Shown: piece by piece, positions 63,741 to 64,000 of the stretch
Layout of the letters: each line of letters opens with the position of its first letter
Position numbering within the stretch: the stretch's first letter is position 1
Assembly (NCBI RefSeq): GCF_003858395.1
Contig: NZ_QWEV01000005.1
Span: forward strand, 1,984,001 to 2,048,000
DNA length: 64,000 nucleotides
Direction of reading: 5' to 3'
From: Acidipila sp. EB88
GTDB lineage: Bacteria > Acidobacteriota > Terriglobia > Terriglobales > Acidobacteriaceae
Notes under the pieces: model-generated
Database searches by the model: none
What the model was told of the DNA's origin: nothing
The model's input: only the letters and a program-made list of their open reading frames with translations
Made by a program: the position numbers and the translations under genes

Positions 63741-63890
63741 AACCGCCTACGCGGCTCGCGGTCCCTTCGGGACGGGTACTCGCAAACAACCAAGGCCTGA
63801 AGGTACCCCGATCGAATCGTCCGGGGTACCTTCAGGCTCTTGCTTTTCAGGCACACACGGCACGAAGTGGCCGCGAGCCGCGTAGGCGGT
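63741..63890. repeat. Compound palindrome, copy C
   Basis: Left outer arm AACCGCCTACGCGGCTCGCGG, hairpin GTCCCTTCGGGAC, central 16-base stem (63795-63810 with 63822-63837), hairpin CACGAAGTGG and right outer arm CCGCGAGCCGCGTAGGCGGT. The outer stem has A-T where copy B has G-C, so pairing is kept. It lies between the galactokinase-like stop and the msrA start, two bases from the former. Confidence 0.88.
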
Positions 63891-63891
63891 T

Positions 63892-64000
63892 TTACAGCAC
63901 TTTCTTCGCCCCATCCGAAGCATGGCACTGGAACACGTCCGGCTTGATCCCGGTCTGCTGCTCATACGCCTTGGCGACCGCATCGCCGAATGCCCTGGCG
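63892..64000 (-). CDS. C-terminal end of a GHMP kinase, probably galactokinase
   Basis: Only the last 35 codons lie in the window. They read AFGDAVAKAYEQQTGIKPDVFQCHASDGAKKVL and stop at 63892. The Y-x-x-x-TG-x-x-P-x-x-F-x-C-x-ASDGA pattern is that of the galactokinase C-terminus, but the fragment is too short to separate galactokinase from related GHMP kinases. The stop codon lies two bases from palindrome copy C. Confidence 0.55.
   Translation of the reverse strand, partial: ARAFGDAVAKAYEQQTGIKPDVFQCHASDGAKKVL

Overview
The window is high-GC bacterial chromosome and most resembles a Terriglobia-type acidobacterium. The pointers are a large TonB-dependent-receptor-like protein with an N-terminal carboxypeptidase-regulatory domain, a VWFA-related secreted protein of the type common in Acidobacteria, separate small regulatory-domain secreted proteins, and an aspartyl-tRNA synthetase of bacterial type with a His at the position linked to relaxed tRNA discrimination. 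This is an inference from gene families; no rRNA or tRNA gene was found.

Layout. 1-6.3 kb: a cut hypothetical gene, a HIT protein, recQ, rpsA (good promoter, long leader), and a small two-gene operon with a LysW-like zinc ribbon. 6.4-10.5 kb: M28 peptidase, a rhomboid fold without catalytic residues, an outer-membrane barrel, DUF1697. 10.5-20.2 kb: hisS-aspS, gamma carbonic anhydrase, small proteins, then infC - degenerate receiver - rpmI - rplT, mtaB and a response regulator. 20.2-25.4 kb: the TonB receptor-like gene and the VWFA-related gene. 25.6-34.2 kb: rpsU divergent from pheS, a HigBA-like toxin-antitoxin pair lodged between pheS and pheT, a membrane protein, and a copper chaperone/CopA pair. 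34.4-41.8 kb: greB, ruvB, a membrane GGDEF-EAL protein, ahcY. 41.8-47.1 kb: a LecA-like/LssY_C secreted protein, a membrane glycosyltransferase-like protein, a KimA-like transporter. 47.2-53.5 kb: a tripartite RND efflux operon. 53.9-57.8 kb: a three-gene operon resembling the mycobacterial decaprenyl-phosphoryl-arabinose pathway, with the UbiA enzyme fused to a HAD phosphatase-like domain. 57.9-64 kb: a frameshifted flavin oxidoreductase, an alpha/beta hydrolase, glgP, a dienelactone hydrolase, msrA and the tail of a probable galactokinase.

The most unusual non-coding signal is a family of roughly 150-bp compound palindromes (three intact copies at 47097, 62864 and 63741, one decayed copy near 970). 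They lie directly against stop codons and their stem sequences differ between copies while pairing is kept. A second window-wide pattern is promoter architecture: several genes have a TAnnnT box 5-7 nt before the ATG and no Shine-Dalgarno, suggesting leaderless transcripts, and several others have extended -10 boxes of the form TGnTAnnnT.

The housekeeping genes are translation-heavy (rpsA, infC, rpmI, rplT, rpsU, pheS, pheT, hisS, aspS, mtaB) with DNA repair (recQ, ruvB), transcription (greB) and the methyl cycle (ahcY). The accessory part is envelope-directed: efflux, copper export, polyprenyl-pentose synthesis, secreted peptidase and TonB-type uptake.
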